From: Hyphomicrobiales bacterium
GTDB taxonomy: Bacteria; Pseudomonadota; Alphaproteobacteria; Rhodospirillales; JACKKN01
Reading direction: 5' to 3'
Assembly (NCBI GenBank): GCA_024236415.1
Contig: JACKKN010000003.1
Location: 310,001 to 374,000 of the forward strand
DNA length: 64,000 nt
This document shows, piece by piece, positions 44,002 to 52,327 of the stretch. Numbering within the stretch: position 1 is the first letter of the stretch; the number at the start of each line of letters is the position of its first letter. The position numbers were made by a program, and so were the translations under genes. The notes below the pieces were generated by a model. The model did no database searches, was not told the origin of the DNA, and worked only from the letters and a program-made list of their open reading frames with translations.

Positions 44002-45033
44002 CTAGTTGCAGGACTTGGCCAGTTCCAGGGCGCGGCCGTACACCTTCCTGGCCGGCAGGCCCTTGCCTTCCAGCTCGTCCAGGTAGGACTCGGCCGCCTT
44101 GGCCAGGACCGGCTTCCAGGCCGGGTTCTCGATCCCGCCCTCGATGGTCACGATCTCGTGCCCGGCCTTGACCGCCGCGGCGCGGCCCTTGACGTCCAGG
44201 CCGTCGAACACCGTGGCCGCGATCTTGGACCAGGCCATGCCCGAGTTGTCGTCGATGACCTTCTTCAGGTCCGCCGGCAGGCCCGCGTAGACGTCCTTGT
44301 TCATGGTCACGATGAAGGACAGGGTATACAGGCCGCCGACCTCGGTGTGGTGCTTGGCCAGCTCGTTCAGGCGGAACACCAGGGCGCCTTCCCAGGGCAG
44401 GGCCACGCCGTCGATGACGCCGCGCTGCATGGACTGGTAGGACTGGGGCGCCGGCATGCCCACGGGCTGGGCGCCCAGCTCTTCCAGCAGCTTGCCGACC
44501 ACGGCCGTGGGCCGGCGGATGCGCATACCGGCGAAGTCGCCGGGCACCTTGATCTGCTTCTCGCTGGTATGGATGTGGCCGGGGCCGTGGGTGAACAGGA
44601 ACAGGGGCCGGGTGTCGGTGTACTCGCCCGCGATCAGGCCCTCGTCATAGAGCGACTGGATGATGCACGACCCGTGCGCCGCGTTCCTGGCCACGCCGGG
44701 CAGTTCCACCACCTGGGTCAGGGGGAAGCGGTTGGCGGTGTACCCCTGCACCGTGGCGGTCACGTCGGCGATGCGGTCCTTGACCGCCTCGTACTGGGCC
44801 GGCGGCTTGGCCAGGGTGGCCGAGGGGTAGACCTCGACCTTGATGCGGCCGGCCGAATCCTGGCCCACCTTGTCGGCCCAGGCCTGGAACAGGTTCTTGT
44901 GGGTGCCGGCCACGGGCGGCCAGAAGTGGGCGAAGCGCAGGGTCACGTCGGCGGCCTGGCCGGGCAGGCTCCAGGCCAGGGCGGACAGCGCCAGGGCGCC
45001 GCCCAGCAGGGCGCGGGTGGTCTTGGTTGTCAT
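44002..45033 (-). CDS. dctP: TRAP transporter periplasmic solute-binding protein (DctP)
   Basis: A 343-aa protein with a signal peptide (LLGGALALSALAWSLPGQA, cleavage near residue 27) and the DctP fold. The carboxylate-binding arginine region is DFAGMRIRRPTAVVGKLLEE. ATG 45033 follows GGAGG by 5 nt. The ligand cannot be read from sequence. Co-transcription with protocatechuate genes makes protocatechuate or a related aromatic acid a reasonable guess. Confidence 0.92.
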   Translation of the reverse strand: MTTKTTRALLGGALALSALAWSLPGQAADVTLRFAHFWPPVAGTHKNLFQAWADKVGQDSAGRIKVEVYPSATLAKPPAQYEAVKDRIADVTATVQGYTANRFPLTQVVELPGVARNAAHGSCIIQSLYDEGLIAGEYTDTRPLFLFTHGPGHIHTSEKQIKVPGDFAGMRIRRPTAVVGKLLEELGAQPVGMPAPQSYQSMQRGVIDGVALPWEGALVFRLNELAKHHTEVGGLYTLSFIVTMNKDVYAGLPADLKKVIDDNSGMAWSKIAATVFDGLDVKGRAAAVKAGHEIVTIEGGIENPAWKPVLAKAAESYLDELEGKGLPARKVYGRALELAKSCN

Positions 45034-45091
45034 CGTTTCCTCCATGGTTTCGTTGCCGTTTGGTCCGTTCGGGCGCGGCGGATGCCGCCTT

Positions 45092-46090
45092 TCAGTCAAT
45101 ATTCTCGGTGTCCACCTCGGCCGCCGTGGCGGCGCGGTAGCGCGGCCCGGCCACGGTCCGGTGGTTGATCAGGGCGTCCAGCCGGTCGACGGTGGTGGCG
45201 TCCAGCGCCACCGCCGCGGCGGCCAGGTTCTCCTCCAGGTGGGCGACGTTGCGGGTGCCCGGCAGGGCGATCACGTGCGGCGCCTTGGCCAGGGTCCAGG
45301 CCAGGGCCAGCTGCGCCATGGTGCAGCCGACGTCGCGGGCGACCTCGGCCATGGGGTCCAGCAGGGCCCGGTTGGCGGCGAAGTTTTCGGCCTCGAACCG
45401 CGGCAGGGTCAGGCGGATGTCGCCGGCGGGGAAGTGGTCGATGTCGCGCACCGTGCCGGTCAGGAAGCCGCGGCCCAGGGGCGCGAAGGCGACGAAGGCG
45501 ATGTCCAGCTCGCGGCAGGCGTCCAGCACCGCGATCTCGGCGTTGCGGGTCCACAGGGCGTATTCCGTCTGCACGGCGACGATGGGATGCACGGCATGGG
45601 CCCGGCGCAGGGTCGTGGCCGAGACCTCGGACAGCCCCAGCGCGCGCACCTTGCCCTCGCGCACCAGGTCGGCGAGGGCGCCGACGCTGTCCTCGACGGG
45701 CACGGCGCGGTCCCAGCGGTGCAGGTAGTAGAGGTCGATGACGTCGGTGCGCAGGCGCCGCAGCGCGTCCTCGCAGGTCTTCTTCAGCACCTCGGGGCGG
45801 CCGTTGATCTCGCGCTTGCCGGCGTCGTTCTTGAAGGTGCCGGCCTTGCTGGCCAGCAGGTAGTCGCCGCGGCGGTGGCTGACGGCCTCGCCGATCAGGG
45901 TCTCGCTGGCGCCGAACCCGTACAGGGCGGCGCTGTCCAGGTGGTCGTATCCCATGTCCAGGGCCGCGTTCAGCACCCGGGTCCCCTCGGCCGTGTCCAG
46001 CGGCGGGCCGTACATCTGCGACAGGTTCATGCAGCCCATGCCGATGGCCGCCACCTCGAAGGATCCGATGCGCCGTCGCGCCGTGGCCAT
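45092..46090 (-). CDS. Aldo/keto reductase in the protocatechuate operon
   Basis: A 332-aa (beta/alpha)8 NADPH enzyme. The catalytic tetrad is visible: Asp and Tyr in HLDSAALYG, Lys in LASKAG, and His in YYLHRWD. It is about half identical by eye to the second aldo/keto reductase at 62903. It lies between ligC and dctP in the same direction, with 22 and 58 bp gaps. It may reduce an aromatic aldehyde or a ring-cleavage semialdehyde; no known step of the 4,5-cleavage pathway needs it. Confidence 0.85.
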   Translation of the reverse strand: MATARRRIGSFEVAAIGMGCMNLSQMYGPPLDTAEGTRVLNAALDMGYDHLDSAALYGFGASETLIGEAVSHRRGDYLLASKAGTFKNDAGKREINGRPEVLKKTCEDALRRLRTDVIDLYYLHRWDRAVPVEDSVGALADLVREGKVRALGLSEVSATTLRRAHAVHPIVAVQTEYALWTRNAEIAVLDACRELDIAFVAFAPLGRGFLTGTVRDIDHFPAGDIRLTLPRFEAENFAANRALLDPMAEVARDVGCTMAQLALAWTLAKAPHVIALPGTRNVAHLEENLAAAAVALDATTVDRLDALINHRTVAGPRYRAATAAEVDTENID

Positions 46091-46112
46091 GCCTCCGTCC
46101 CCCGCCCGCGCC

Positions 46113-47057
46113 CTAGCCGAAGCTCTTCTCGATGCGGTCCAGGGTCTCCATGGCCGGCAGGCACTGGGCCACGCTGCCGTTGGGCTCGCGCCCATCGCGG
46201 ATGGCGGACAGGAACTCGCGGTCGATCAGCTCGATGCCGTTGCTGGACACGGCCACGCCCGACAGGTCGATGGGGTTCTCCTTGCCGTCCACCAGGTCGT
46301 CGTAGCGGGCGATGTAGGTGCCGTTGTCGCAGATGTAGCGGAAGAAGGTGCCCAGCGGCCCGTCGTTGTTGAACGAGAGCGACAGGGTGCAGACGGCGCC
46401 CGAGGCGGCCTTCATGCCGATGGCCATGTCCATGGCGATGCCCAGCTCGGGGTGGGTGGGGCCCTGCAGGCCGAACACCTCGGTGGCCGCGCCGCCGGTC
46501 TGGTACTGGAACAGGTCCACCGTATGACAGGCATGGTGCCACAGCAGGTGGTCGGTCCAGGTGCGGGGCTCGCCCTTGGCGTTGATGTTCTTGCGGCGGA
46601 AGAAGTAGGTCTGCACGTCCATCTGCTGGATGGTCAGTTCGCCGCGCCTGATCCGGTTGTGGATCCACTGGTGGCTGGGGTTGAAGCGGCGCACGTGGCC
46701 GGCCATGGCCACCAGGCCCGTGTCGCGCTGCCTGGCCACCACGGCTTGGGAATCGGCCAGGTTGTCGGCCATGGGGATCTCGACCAGCACGTGCTTGCCG
46801 GCGTCCATGCACTGCAAGGCCTGGGCCGCGTGGACCGGCGTGGGGGTGGCCAGGATCACCGCGTCCACGTCGTCGCGGGCCAGGCTTTCCGCCAGGTCCT
46901 TGGTCCAGTGGCCGATGCCGCGTTCCTTGGCGAAGCCCTCGATGTCGTCGGGCGCGCCGCCGACCACCGAGGTGACCTGCACGCCCTCGATGGCGGCCAC
47001 GGCCTCCAGGTGCTTCATGCCGAAGGCGCCGGCAGCGCCGGCGATGCAGACTCGCAT
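46113..47057 (-). CDS. ligC: 4-carboxy-2-hydroxymuconate-6-semialdehyde dehydrogenase (LigC)
   Basis: A 314-aa Gfo/Idh/MocA-family dehydrogenase. Rossmann motif IAGAAGAFGMKHLEAV, EIPMADN, and the stretches QQMDVQTYFFRRKN, WTDHLLWHHACHTVDLF and FNNDGPLGTFFRYICDNGT recall LigC of Sphingobium closely (length 315 there). It oxidises the hemiacetal form of the protocatechuate ring-cleavage product to 2-pyrone-4,6-dicarboxylate with NAD(P)+. ATG 47057 is placed 8 nt after GGGGAG; an ATG six bases upstream is possible. Confidence 0.92.
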   Translation of the reverse strand: MRVCIAGAAGAFGMKHLEAVAAIEGVQVTSVVGGAPDDIEGFAKERGIGHWTKDLAESLARDDVDAVILATPTPVHAAQALQCMDAGKHVLVEIPMADNLADSQAVVARQRDTGLVAMAGHVRRFNPSHQWIHNRIRRGELTIQQMDVQTYFFRRKNINAKGEPRTWTDHLLWHHACHTVDLFQYQTGGAATEVFGLQGPTHPELGIAMDMAIGMKAASGAVCTLSLSFNNDGPLGTFFRYICDNGTYIARYDDLVDGKENPIDLSGVAVSSNGIELIDREFLSAIRDGREPNGSVAQCLPAMETLDRIEKSFG

Positions 47058-47080
47058 GTCCATGTCTCCCCTGGGTCTTC

Positions 47081-47926
47081 CTAGGTCGTTTCGTTCTCGA
47101 GGATGATGTGGCCGACGGCGGTGTTCGAGGCGGGCACGTGGTAGTGGCGGTGCACCTCGCGCACGTTCTCGTCCAGGGCGCCGCGCATGACCAGCCACAT
47201 GACCAGCTCGATCCCCTCGGACCCGGCCTCGCGCAGGTACTCCACGTGCGGGATGGCGGCGGCGGCCCGGGGGTCGTGGGCGATCAGATCCAGGAACCGG
47301 TTGTCGAACTCGGAATTGATCAGCCCGGCGCGCTTCGACTGCAACTGGTGCGACATGCCGCCGGTGCCGAAGATCACCACCCGCAGGTCGCGGTCGAACG
47401 AGCGCACGGCGCGGCCGATGGCGCGGCCCAGGTTCAGGCACCGGTTGCCCGTGGGCGGCGGGTACTGGACCACGTTGACGCACAGCGGGATCACCGGACA
47501 GGGCCATGCGTCGGGCTGGCCGAACATCAGCGACAGCGGCACGGTCAGGCCGTGGTCCACTTCCAACTTGTTGACGATGGTCAGGTCGAACTCGTCCAGG
47601 ATCACCGACTGCGCCATGTGCCAGGCCAGCTCCGGCTGGCCCTTGACCATGGGCACCGGGCGCCGGCCCCAGCCCTCGTCGGCGGGCTGGTATTCGGCGG
47701 CACAGCCCAGAGCGAAGGTGGGGATCAGTTCCAGCGAGAAGGCCGTGGCGTGGTCGTTGTAGACCACGATCACCACGTCGGGGTCGACCTCGCGGATCCA
47801 CTGCCTGGACCTCTCGAACCCGGCGAACAGGGGCCGCCAGTAGGCGTCGCCCGTGTTGCCCTGGTCGATGGCGACGCCGATCGCCGGGACGTGGGACATG
47901 GCCGCGCCGGCCACGATCTCAGCCAT
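47081..47926 (-). CDS. ligB: Protocatechuate 4,5-dioxygenase beta subunit (LigB)
   Basis: A 281-aa class III extradiol dioxygenase. Fe(II) ligands are H12 (AMSHVPAIG), H59 (YNDHATAF), and the Glu in GSEGIELVMW; the catalytic His is in GTGGMSHQL. It closely follows Sphingobium LigB (DEGWGRRPVP, VNVVQYPPP). It opens protocatechuate between C4 and C5 with O2. It overlaps ligA by 8 bp. Confidence 0.95.
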   Translation of the reverse strand: MAEIVAGAAMSHVPAIGVAIDQGNTGDAYWRPLFAGFERSRQWIREVDPDVVIVVYNDHATAFSLELIPTFALGCAAEYQPADEGWGRRPVPMVKGQPELAWHMAQSVILDEFDLTIVNKLEVDHGLTVPLSLMFGQPDAWPCPVIPLCVNVVQYPPPTGNRCLNLGRAIGRAVRSFDRDLRVVIFGTGGMSHQLQSKRAGLINSEFDNRFLDLIAHDPRAAAAIPHVEYLREAGSEGIELVMWLVMRGALDENVREVHRHYHVPASNTAVGHIILENETT

Positions 47927-48320
47927 CGGCCCATTCCTTCTTGCTGCGGTTGCCGGCGATGGGCCGGCCGCCGGCCAGCATCATGGCGCGGTATTCCTCC
48001 GAGCTGACCCCGGTCATGCGCGCCGCCAGCTCCTGGAAGTTGATGCCGTCGGTGGCCGCCAGCTTGGAGGTGTAATAGATGTTGCCGCCCAGGCGCAGCA
48101 GGCCGTCCCAGTCCCGGTCCAGCACCGCCCGGCGCTGCTCGCCGGTCATGGGGTAGCGGTCCAGGTAGGCGGCCTCGTCGGCCTTGAAGGCGTCGCGGTT
48201 GTCGGCGTGGCGCAGGCTCATGCAGAACATGTTCAGGTGATAGCCCTTGCGCGAGTGCTCGGCGTCGAACACGTAGGTGCCCGGGATGTCGTGGTAGTCC
48301 TGGTTGCCGTCCTGGCTCAT
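47919..48320 (-). CDS. ligA: Protocatechuate 4,5-dioxygenase alpha subunit (LigA)
   Basis: A 133-aa small subunit with IPGTYVFDAEHSRKGYHLN, LGGNIYYTSKLAA and the C-terminal AGGRPIAGNRSKKEW tail of LigA. It covers the active-site cleft of LigB. It is the first gene of the minus-strand operon ligA-ligB-ligC-reductase-dctPQM (-hemerythrin). A LysR-type dyad lies 115 bp upstream. Confidence 0.95.
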   Translation of the reverse strand: MSQDGNQDYHDIPGTYVFDAEHSRKGYHLNMFCMSLRHADNRDAFKADEAAYLDRYPMTGEQRRAVLDRDWDGLLRLGGNIYYTSKLAATDGINFQELAARMTGVSSEEYRAMMLAGGRPIAGNRSKKEWADG

Positions 48321-48434
48321 CGCGTCCTGCTCGCCGCCGTGTGGATCGTGAATCGGGCGTGGCTCGGAACCGCCGCCGATGGTCCGAAGCTAGCATTCAG
48401 GATGGCTAGAGAGAAATTGATTGCGGAACCGCGG

Positions 48435-48451
48435 TATTCAATTTTTGAATA
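48435..48451. promoter_or_regulatory. LysR-type box upstream of ligA
   Basis: TATTCAA-TTT-TTGAATA is a perfect 17-bp dyad of the T-N11-A kind bound by LysR-family regulators. It lies between the lysR stop (48470) and the ligA start (48320), in an AT-rich patch, and is the probable activator site for the ligABC operon. Confidence 0.6.
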
Positions 48452-48469
48452 GCGGTGCACGGCCGGCGC

Positions 48470-49693
48470 CTAGTCCGACTGGGCCCGGCGGCCGGCCTCG
48501 CGCAGCAGGTCCAGGAACCGCACCTGGGTCGCCGTCGGGCGCCAGTCCCGGCGCAGGGTGAGGCCGATGGGCCGCCGCGTCCGCCCGGTCGCCAGGGGCA
48601 GCGGCGCCAACAGGCCGAGCTGCGCCTCGTTGCGGATCTGGTGGGTCGAGATCATGGTCAGGCGGTCGCTGTCCAGCAGCAGGCCGCGGATCAGGACCAG
48701 GGAGCTGGACTCCACCACGTTGGTCGGCCCGGCCAGGCCGGCGTCGCGGAACAGGGCCTCGAAGAAGCGGCGGGTGGGGGTTTCCGCCCGCGGCACCACC
48801 CAGGGATGGCGGGCCAGGTCGGCGACCGAGATGTCCGTCCGCCCGGCCAGGGGATGGCCGGCGCGGCCGACCACCGCCACCAGGTCGTCCAGCAGCGGTT
48901 CCTGGACCACGTCGTCGATGGGCACCGGATCGCGCAGGGCGCCGATCATCATGTCGATGTCGCCGTGGCGCAGGCCGTGCAGCAGGTCGCCATAGGGGCC
49001 GTCGATGACGCTGATGCGCACCTCGGGCCGGTCGCGCAGCAGGGCGTTGATGGCCCAGGGCAGGATGAAGGTGCGGGCTAGGGGCAGGGTGCCGACGACG
49101 ATGCGCCCGGTGTCCGTGCCCAGCCACCGGTCCAACTCGTCGAACCCCTGCTCCAGCTCGGCAAAGGCCAGCTTGACGTTCTGGGCCATGGCCTCGGCGG
49201 CGCGGCTCAGCTCGATGCCCTGGCCGGTCTTCTCGAACAGGGGCAGGCCGGTCAGCCGCTCCAGGTCCCGCGCCGCCCGGTGCAGGGTCGGCTGCGACAC
49301 GCCGACGCTGCGCGCCGCCAGGCTGAAGTTGCCGGCCCGCGACATGGCCACCAGGGCGCGCAGCTGGGCCGTGGTCAGCAGGTTGCCGAACTCGGCGAAG
49401 CCGCGGGCCCCGCGCCGCGCGCCCAGGCGCACGGCCTCGCGCGCGCCGGCGCGGATGGTGTCCAGCGCCCGCCCGACCCGGTTCAGGAACAGCTCGCCCG
49501 GCTCGGTCGGGAACATGCCGTCGCTGCGCCGCTCGAACAGGGTCACCCCCAACTGCGCCTCCAGCTTGGCGATGGCCTGGGTGATGGCCGGCTGCGACAG
49601 GTGGACCCGGGTCGAGGCGGTGCTGATGCTGCGGCTGCGGGCCACCTCGCGGAAGGCGCGCAGGTGGCGGATGTTGGGGACGGAGCGGGGCAT
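48470..49693 (-). CDS. LysR-type regulator with two tandem helix-turn-helix domains
   Basis: A 407-aa protein, about 100 longer than usual LysR regulators (near 300). Two HTH_1 domains are seen. Residues 8-66 contain HLSQPAITQAIAKLEAQLG then VTLFER; residues 107-165 contain GVSQPTLHRAARDLERLTG then LPLFEK. The linker at 85-105 is Arg/Gly/Ala-rich. The effector-binding domain follows (about 190-400). It lies between the two arms of the protocatechuate pathway and is divergent from galB, so it is the likely activator of both (role as in LigR). Both copies keep the helix-turn-helix pattern, so both may bind DNA. Confidence 0.88.
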   Translation of the reverse strand: MPRSVPNIRHLRAFREVARSRSISTASTRVHLSQPAITQAIAKLEAQLGVTLFERRSDGMFPTEPGELFLNRVGRALDTIRAGAREAVRLGARRGARGFAEFGNLLTTAQLRALVAMSRAGNFSLAARSVGVSQPTLHRAARDLERLTGLPLFEKTGQGIELSRAAEAMAQNVKLAFAELEQGFDELDRWLGTDTGRIVVGTLPLARTFILPWAINALLRDRPEVRISVIDGPYGDLLHGLRHGDIDMMIGALRDPVPIDDVVQEPLLDDLVAVVGRAGHPLAGRTDISVADLARHPWVVPRAETPTRRFFEALFRDAGLAGPTNVVESSSLVLIRGLLLDSDRLTMISTHQIRNEAQLGLLAPLPLATGRTRRPIGLTLRRDWRPTATQVRFLDLLREAGRRAQSD

Positions 49694-49838
49694 GGCCGCC
49701 GTTATAATCCGGCGTTCCGCAACGAGTATAGCAAATTCTTATATGGCGGGGGGCAGAATGGAATGGCGGTCCGGCGTCCGCCGGCCGATGATGACGGCCT
49801 CGAGACCGGTACCGATTTTCGCAACTGGAGACCATTCC

Positions 49839-50573
49839 ATGTCGGACAAGAAGACAGCGCTCGTGGTCAGCGCGCACGCCGCCGACTTCGTCTGGCGCGC
49901 CGGCGGCGCCATCGCCCTGCACCAGAAGCGCGGCTGGGAGGTGACGATCGTTTGCCTGTCCTATGGCGAGCGCGGCGAGTCCGCCAAGCTGTGGAAGCAG
50001 CAGGGCTGCACCCTCGACGCGGTCAAATCGGCCCGCCGCGCCGAGGCCGAGGCGGCGGCCCAGGCGCTGGACGCCCACGACATCCGCTTCTTCGACATCG
50101 GCGACTACCCGCTGGAGATGGACCGCGCCGCCAAGGACCGGCTGGTGGACCTGATCCGCGAGGTGCAGCCAAGTTTCATGATGAGCCACTCGCTGTACGA
50201 CCCCTACAACACCGACCACATGTACGCCACCAAGGTGACCATGGAATGCCGCATGATCGCCCAGGCCTGGGGCCACAACCCGGGCCAGAAGGTGCTCGGC
50301 GCGCCGCAGCTCTACCTGTTCGAGCCGCACCAGACCGAGCAGATGGGCTGGAAGCCCGACGTGTTCCTGGACATCACCGAGGTCTGGGACCGGAAGCGCG
50401 CGGCCATCGAATGCATGCAGGGCCAGGAGCACCTGTGGGACTTCTACACCAACGTGGCCGAGAACCGCGGCAACCACTTCCGCCGCAACTCGGGCGGCCA
50501 GGCGGGGGGCCGCAACGCCCGCTACGCCGAGGGGTTCCAGTCGGTCTACCCGCGCACGGTGGACGAGCTGTGA
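49839..50573 (+). CDS. galB: 4-oxalomesaconate hydratase, PIG-L/LmbE type (GalB-like)
   Basis: A 244-aa PIG-L-fold metalloenzyme. VVSAHAADFVWRAGGAIALH carries the zinc motif HxxD (H13, D16), and HSLYDPYNTDH supplies the third ligand. It resembles GalB of Pseudomonas putida, which hydrates 4-oxalomesaconate to 4-carboxy-4-hydroxy-2-oxoadipate. It replaces the unrelated LigJ of sphingomonads. It heads the plus-strand operon galB-ligK-galD-ligI-ligA2-ligB2, and its stop overlaps the ligK start (TGATG). Confidence 0.88.
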   Translation: MSDKKTALVVSAHAADFVWRAGGAIALHQKRGWEVTIVCLSYGERGESAKLWKQQGCTLDAVKSARRAEAEAAAQALDAHDIRFFDIGDYPLEMDRAAKDRLVDLIREVQPSFMMSHSLYDPYNTDHMYATKVTMECRMIAQAWGHNPGQKVLGAPQLYLFEPHQTEQMGWKPDVFLDITEVWDRKRAAIECMQGQEHLWDFYTNVAENRGNHFRRNSGGQAGGRNARYAEGFQSVYPRTVDEL

Positions 50574-51244
50574 TGAACGTAGTGGTGCAACATATCGAAC
50601 GGGCCGATCCCGCCGTTATCGCCGGCCTGGCCGAATGCGGGGTGGCCACGGTGCACGAGGCCCAGGGCCGCAAGGGCCTGCTGGCCGCCTACATGCGGCC
50701 CATCTACGCCGGCGCCCGGGTCGCCGCCTCGGCGGTCACCATCTCGGCCCCGCCGGGGGACAACTGGATGGTCCACGTGGCCATCGAGCAGGTGCAGGCC
50801 GGCGACATCCTGGTCCTGGCCCCCACCTCGCCCTGCGAGGACGGCTATTTCGGCGACCTGCTGGCCACCTCCATGCAGGCCCGCGGCGGCGTCGGCCTGG
50901 TCGTTGACGCTGGCGTGCGCGACCTGCGCGACCTGACCGAAATGGGCTTCCCCGTGTGGTCCAAGGCGGTGTTCGCCCAGGGCACGGTCAAGGAGACCCT
51001 GGGGTCGGTCAACGTGCCGGTGGTCTGCGCCGGGGCCCTGGTCAACCCGGGCGACGTCATCGTCGCCGACGACGACGGGGTCTGCGTGGTGCGCCGTGAC
51101 GAGGCGGCCCAGGTGCTGGACCGGGCCCGCGACCGGATGGCCAAGGAGGAGGACAAGCGCCGCCGCCTGGCCGCCGGCGAGCTGGGGCTGGACATCTACG
51201 ACATGCGCGGCCGCCTGGCCGACAAGGGCCTGAAGTATGTCTGA
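50573..51244 (+). CDS. ligK: 4-carboxy-4-hydroxy-2-oxoadipate aldolase (LigK/RraA family)
   Basis: A 223-aa class II aldolase of the RraA fold. The metal/oxaloacetate site is visible as GYFGDLLATS (G94, D95) and GVRDLRDL (R116, D117). It splits the hydrated intermediate into pyruvate and oxaloacetate, the final step of the pathway. C-terminal helix rich in Lys/Arg is normal for the family. It overlaps galD by 8 bp. Confidence 0.92.
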   Translation: MNVVVQHIERADPAVIAGLAECGVATVHEAQGRKGLLAAYMRPIYAGARVAASAVTISAPPGDNWMVHVAIEQVQAGDILVLAPTSPCEDGYFGDLLATSMQARGGVGLVVDAGVRDLRDLTEMGFPVWSKAVFAQGTVKETLGSVNVPVVCAGALVNPGDVIVADDDGVCVVRRDEAAQVLDRARDRMAKEEDKRRRLAAGELGLDIYDMRGRLADKGLKYV

Positions 51245-52307
51245 CGGCCCGCCCGCCGCGGCGCCCTGCATGTGGATGCGCGGCGGCACGTCCAAGGGCG
51301 GCTACTTCCTGGCTCGCGACCTGCCGGCGGACATCGACGCGCGGGACGCCTTCCTGCTCGGCGTCATGGGGTCGCCCGACCCGCGCCAGATCGACGGCCT
51401 GGGCGGCGCCGATCCGCTGACCTCCAAGGTCGCGGTGGTGCGGCCCTCGGACCGGCCCGGGGTCGACGTGGACTACCTGTTCCTGCAGGTCTTCGTCGAC
51501 CGCGCCGTGGTCAGCGACGCCCAGAACTGCGGCAACATCCTGGCCGGGGTCGGCCCCTTCGCCATCGAGCGCGGCCTGGTCCCGGCGCGGGACGGCGAGA
51601 CCCCGGTGGCCATCTACATGGAGAACACCGGCCAGACCGCCGTCGCCCGCGTGCGCACCCCGGGCGGCCGGGTGACCTATGCCGGCGACGCCGCCATCGA
51701 CGGGGTGCCGGGCACGGCGGCGCCGGTGCCGCTCACCTTCCGCGACACGGCCGGGTCCTCCTGCGGCGCCCTGCTGCCCACGGGCAACGCCGTTGATGTC
51801 ATCGACGGTGTCCCGGTGACCTGCATCGACAACGGCATGCCGGTGGTGGTGCTGCGCGCCGCCGACCTGGGCATCGCCGGCACCGAGACGCGCGACGAGC
51901 TGGACGGCAACGGCGACCTGAAGGCGCGCCTGGAATCGATCCGCCTGCGGGCCGGGCCGATGATGAACCTGGGCGACGTGGCCGACAAGTCGGTGCCCAA
52001 GATGACCCTGGTCAGCGCCCCGCGCCACGGCGGCGCCATCGCCACCCGCACCTTCATCCCGCACCGCTGCCACGCCTCCATCGGCGTGCTGGGGGCGGTC
52101 AGCGTGGCCACCGCCTGCATGGTTCCGGGCAGCCCCGCCGCGGCCCTGGCGCGCATTCCCGAGGGGACGGAAAAGACCCTGCCCATCGAGCATCCCACCG
52201 GTGCCACCACCGTGATCGTCGAGACCGGCGCCGACGGCGCCGTGGCCGGCGCCGCCATCCTGCGCACGGCGCGCAAGCTGTTCGACGGCCACGTGTTCGC
52301 CCACTGA
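51237..52307 (+). CDS. galD: 4-oxalomesaconate tautomerase (GalD/LigU, PrpF family)
   Basis: A 356-aa diaminopimelate-epimerase-fold protein of the PrpF family. MWMRGGTSKGGYFL, SDAQNCGNILAGVGPFAIE and PHRCHASIGVLGAVSVATAC are conserved family blocks. It converts the keto/enol forms of 4-oxalomesaconate after ring opening by LigI. Its place between the aldolase and the pyrone hydrolase genes supports this rather than the aconitate isomerase role of PrpF. Confidence 0.9.
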   Translation: MSDGPPAAAPCMWMRGGTSKGGYFLARDLPADIDARDAFLLGVMGSPDPRQIDGLGGADPLTSKVAVVRPSDRPGVDVDYLFLQVFVDRAVVSDAQNCGNILAGVGPFAIERGLVPARDGETPVAIYMENTGQTAVARVRTPGGRVTYAGDAAIDGVPGTAAPVPLTFRDTAGSSCGALLPTGNAVDVIDGVPVTCIDNGMPVVVLRAADLGIAGTETRDELDGNGDLKARLESIRLRAGPMMNLGDVADKSVPKMTLVSAPRHGGAIATRTFIPHRCHASIGVLGAVSVATACMVPGSPAAALARIPEGTEKTLPIEHPTGATTVIVETGADGAVAGAAILRTARKLFDGHVFAH

Positions 52308-52327
52308 CCACCCCGAGGACCCGGACC

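Noticed and set aside
49280..50573. Plus-strand frames overlapping lysR and running into galB
   Set aside because: They are extensions upstream of the galB start; the PIG-L domain begins at 49839 with its own GGAG.
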